Shown here piece after piece: positions 62,757 to 64,000 of a stretch of DNA of 64,000 nt (positions are counted from its first letter, which is position 1; each line of letters begins with the position of its first letter). The translations under genes and the position numbers were made by a program. This stretch comes from Coemansia sp. RSA 487 (Eukaryota > Kickxellomycota > Kickxellomycetes > Kickxellales > Kickxellaceae): assembly GCA_027577595.1 (NCBI GenBank), contig JANBRJ010000038.1, positions 62,001-126,000 of the forward strand, given 5' to 3'. The notes beneath the pieces were generated by a model that was not told where the DNA came from, ran no database searches, and saw only the letters and a program-made list of their open reading frames with translations.

Positions 62757-64000
62757 CTAGATGTTCAGAGGACTGATCTCATAGCCCAGAAATACGTTGT
62801 TTGAAGTGCCCTCCCAGCCGCGGTTTCCCGACGTGGTCAGCATGTACCGTGCACTCTCATCGATGAGTATGCTGGACACAGTGCTGCCGTGGTGACCAGG
62901 GACGATCTGGAACGGCACAGCATCACGCGACGAGTCGCTCTGGTGGTCCAAGCTCCACATGCGCACGTTGTCGGTGGATGCGCACACGAGGCTGCGGCCG
63001 TTAGGCATGGCTGCCAGCGACGTAACAGGACCCGAGTTCATAGGTAGACGCAGGGTGCGCAGGGGCTCAGCACCCAGCATTGCAAAATCGTATTCATCGA
63101 TGGTGTTGTTCCGCCGACCCACGAAGATGCTCGAGCCACCGGTGCTCCAGCACGCAGAGGTTGCCCATCGCGGCGTCTTGGCCGTTGCGTTGAGTCCGTG
63201 TGGAAGCGTATGGGGCGCGCGCACGTCCCACAGGTAGCACTGTCCGTCGATACTCGTCGTCAGAAGCACAGGACTTGTGGTCTTTGCATCGAATGTCTGA
63301 CCGTTGTTGGCGTTTGAGCCGTTTTCTTTAGGAGCATTGTTCTTCTCGCTACCATTGCTGCTACTTCCATCGTCATCGCCATCGTCATCGTCGCCATCGC
63401 TATCTTTAACAGCAACGTTCTCACTGGCAGACAGCGCCGCAAACTGATCGGGCGACCACGTCGGGCGAAATTCCACAGAGCTGATCTGTGAAACGTGGCC
63501 AGCAAAGGCGCGCGCGATTTTGCCGGTGTTCAAGTCCCAGTAGAGGACGGCACGATCCCAGCTGCCGCTGACCAAGCCAAACTCGTCAGGCGTTATGCGC
63601 AGCACCGACACAGGCTTCTTGTGCTTGGCAAGAAGCGCGATGCGGCGGCCTTCGTCGTGGCGCACAGTCCACAGCCCAATGTGCCCGCTCTTCATCCCGG
63701 ATACCAGCCATTCGGCCTGCGACTGTACAGCAATACTGTATACTGGCGACAGAACATCCATGCTATCCTCCTCTGCTTTATCATTGTGGTCCCAGTACGA
63801 CGCCAACACACCTGCTTTGCTGATGCTGTCGACATGCGAGTGCCTTTGCCCCTGTGTCAGGAGTTGCTTGCCTGCCGCCGACGCATCGACGTCCCACTTG
63901 CGTATGTACCCGTCCTCGCCACCCGTAAACACCCACCGCATGTTTGCGGTGGCTGCAGCCGCGTGGATCTGGTACGAGTTGACAAACAACATCGTCGGCA
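62757..64000 (-). CDS. SPT8: SAGA complex subunit SPT8 (5' end beyond right edge)
   Basis: The frame continues past the window, so only the C-terminal 414 or so residues are seen. They form most of the WD40 propeller of Spt8. Diagnostic stretches are FTGGEDGYIRKWD, SKAGVLASYW, LSPVYSIAVQSQA, GLWTVRHDEGRRIALL and LVSGSWDRAVLYWDLNTGKI. Spt8 is a SAGA subunit that helps deliver TATA-binding protein to promoters and is found only in fungi. An acidic insert (DSDGDDDDGDDDGSSSN) of about 45 residues interrupts the propeller between two blades. The ATG at 63990-63992 is internal, because coding sequence continues upstream. Confidence 0.9.
   Translation of the reverse strand, partial: PTMLFVNSYQIHAAAATANMRWVFTGGEDGYIRKWDVDASAAGKQLLTQGQRHSHVDSISKAGVLASYWDHNDKAEEDSMDVLSPVYSIAVQSQAEWLVSGMKSGHIGLWTVRHDEGRRIALLAKHKKPVSVLRITPDEFGLVSGSWDRAVLYWDLNTGKIARAFAGHVSQISSVEFRPTWSPDQFAALSASENVAVKDSDGDDDDGDDDGSSSNGSEKNNAPKENGSNANNGQTFDAKTTSPVLLTTSIDGQCYLWDVRAPHTLPHGLNATAKTPRWATSACWSTGGSSIFVGRRNNTIDEYDFAMLGAEPLRTLRLPMNSGPVTSLAAMPNGRSLVCASTDNVRMWSLDHQSDSSRDAVPFQIVPGHHGSTVSSILIDESARYMLTTSGNRGWEGTSNNVFLGYEISPLNI

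Overview
The window is nuclear DNA of a fungus. The genes are eukaryotic: UPF2, a septin, the GATOR2 subunit MIOS, LARP1, calcineurin B, SPT8, a P5B ATPase and mitochondrial LeuRS. Most are single-exon. The few introns I could place are mostly about 100 to 160 bases, with two longer ones in LARP1, and have GTAAGT, GTAAGC, GTGAGT or GTAACG donors and TAG or CAG acceptors. Fungal hallmarks include a mucin-like wall-sensor type protein and a relative of sphingolipid C9-methyltransferase. An ABCD4 homologue and an NAD-dependent L-lactate dehydrogenase do not fit ordinary Dikarya. I therefore infer an early-diverging lineage, most likely Kickxellomycotina (Coemansia-like). That placement is inference, not proof.

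Layout. 1-360 is the 5' part of a minus-strand, probably mitochondrial, protein. 1480-4237 holds two type I cell-surface proteins. 4666-14189 is a plus-strand run: UPF2, a divergent Rab-like GTPase, a four-exon F-box/beta-propeller gene and a PPR protein. 14359-24510 is a minus-strand run: septin-like GTPase, ABCD4-type transporter and MIOS, whose first exon lies at 24400-24510. 27887-44578 is plus-strand: LARP1 in three exons, a giant Sec7-domain protein, FHIP and a methyltransferase-like protein. 44579-46665 is a gene desert with a decayed reading frame. 46666-58378 holds the P5B ATPase (+), calcineurin B (-), L-LDH (+), a CLPTM1-like protein (+) and mitochondrial LeuRS (-). 58379-61573 is an AT-rich desert with a Tc1/mariner relic, a GC-rich island and a short gene fragment. 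The window ends with a membrane protein and SPT8, both minus; SPT8 runs off the right edge.

The genes are not one pathway. Loose themes are RNA control (UPF2, LARP1, PPR, LeuRS), membrane traffic (Rab-like, Sec7, FHIP, septin) and vacuole/lysosome function (ABCD4, MIOS/GATOR2, P5B ATPase). I found no tRNA, rRNA, CRISPR array or virus-like element that I could support.

I did not find a clearly new multi-gene system. The most interesting observations are as follows. Three members of enzyme families keep the fold but have lost signature catalytic residues: the Rab-like GTPase, the Sec7 protein and the methyltransferase. The ABCD4 homologue implies vitamin B12 handling. A spliced F-box gene and a missing first exon of MIOS are easy to overlook. 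Two decayed regions hold relics.
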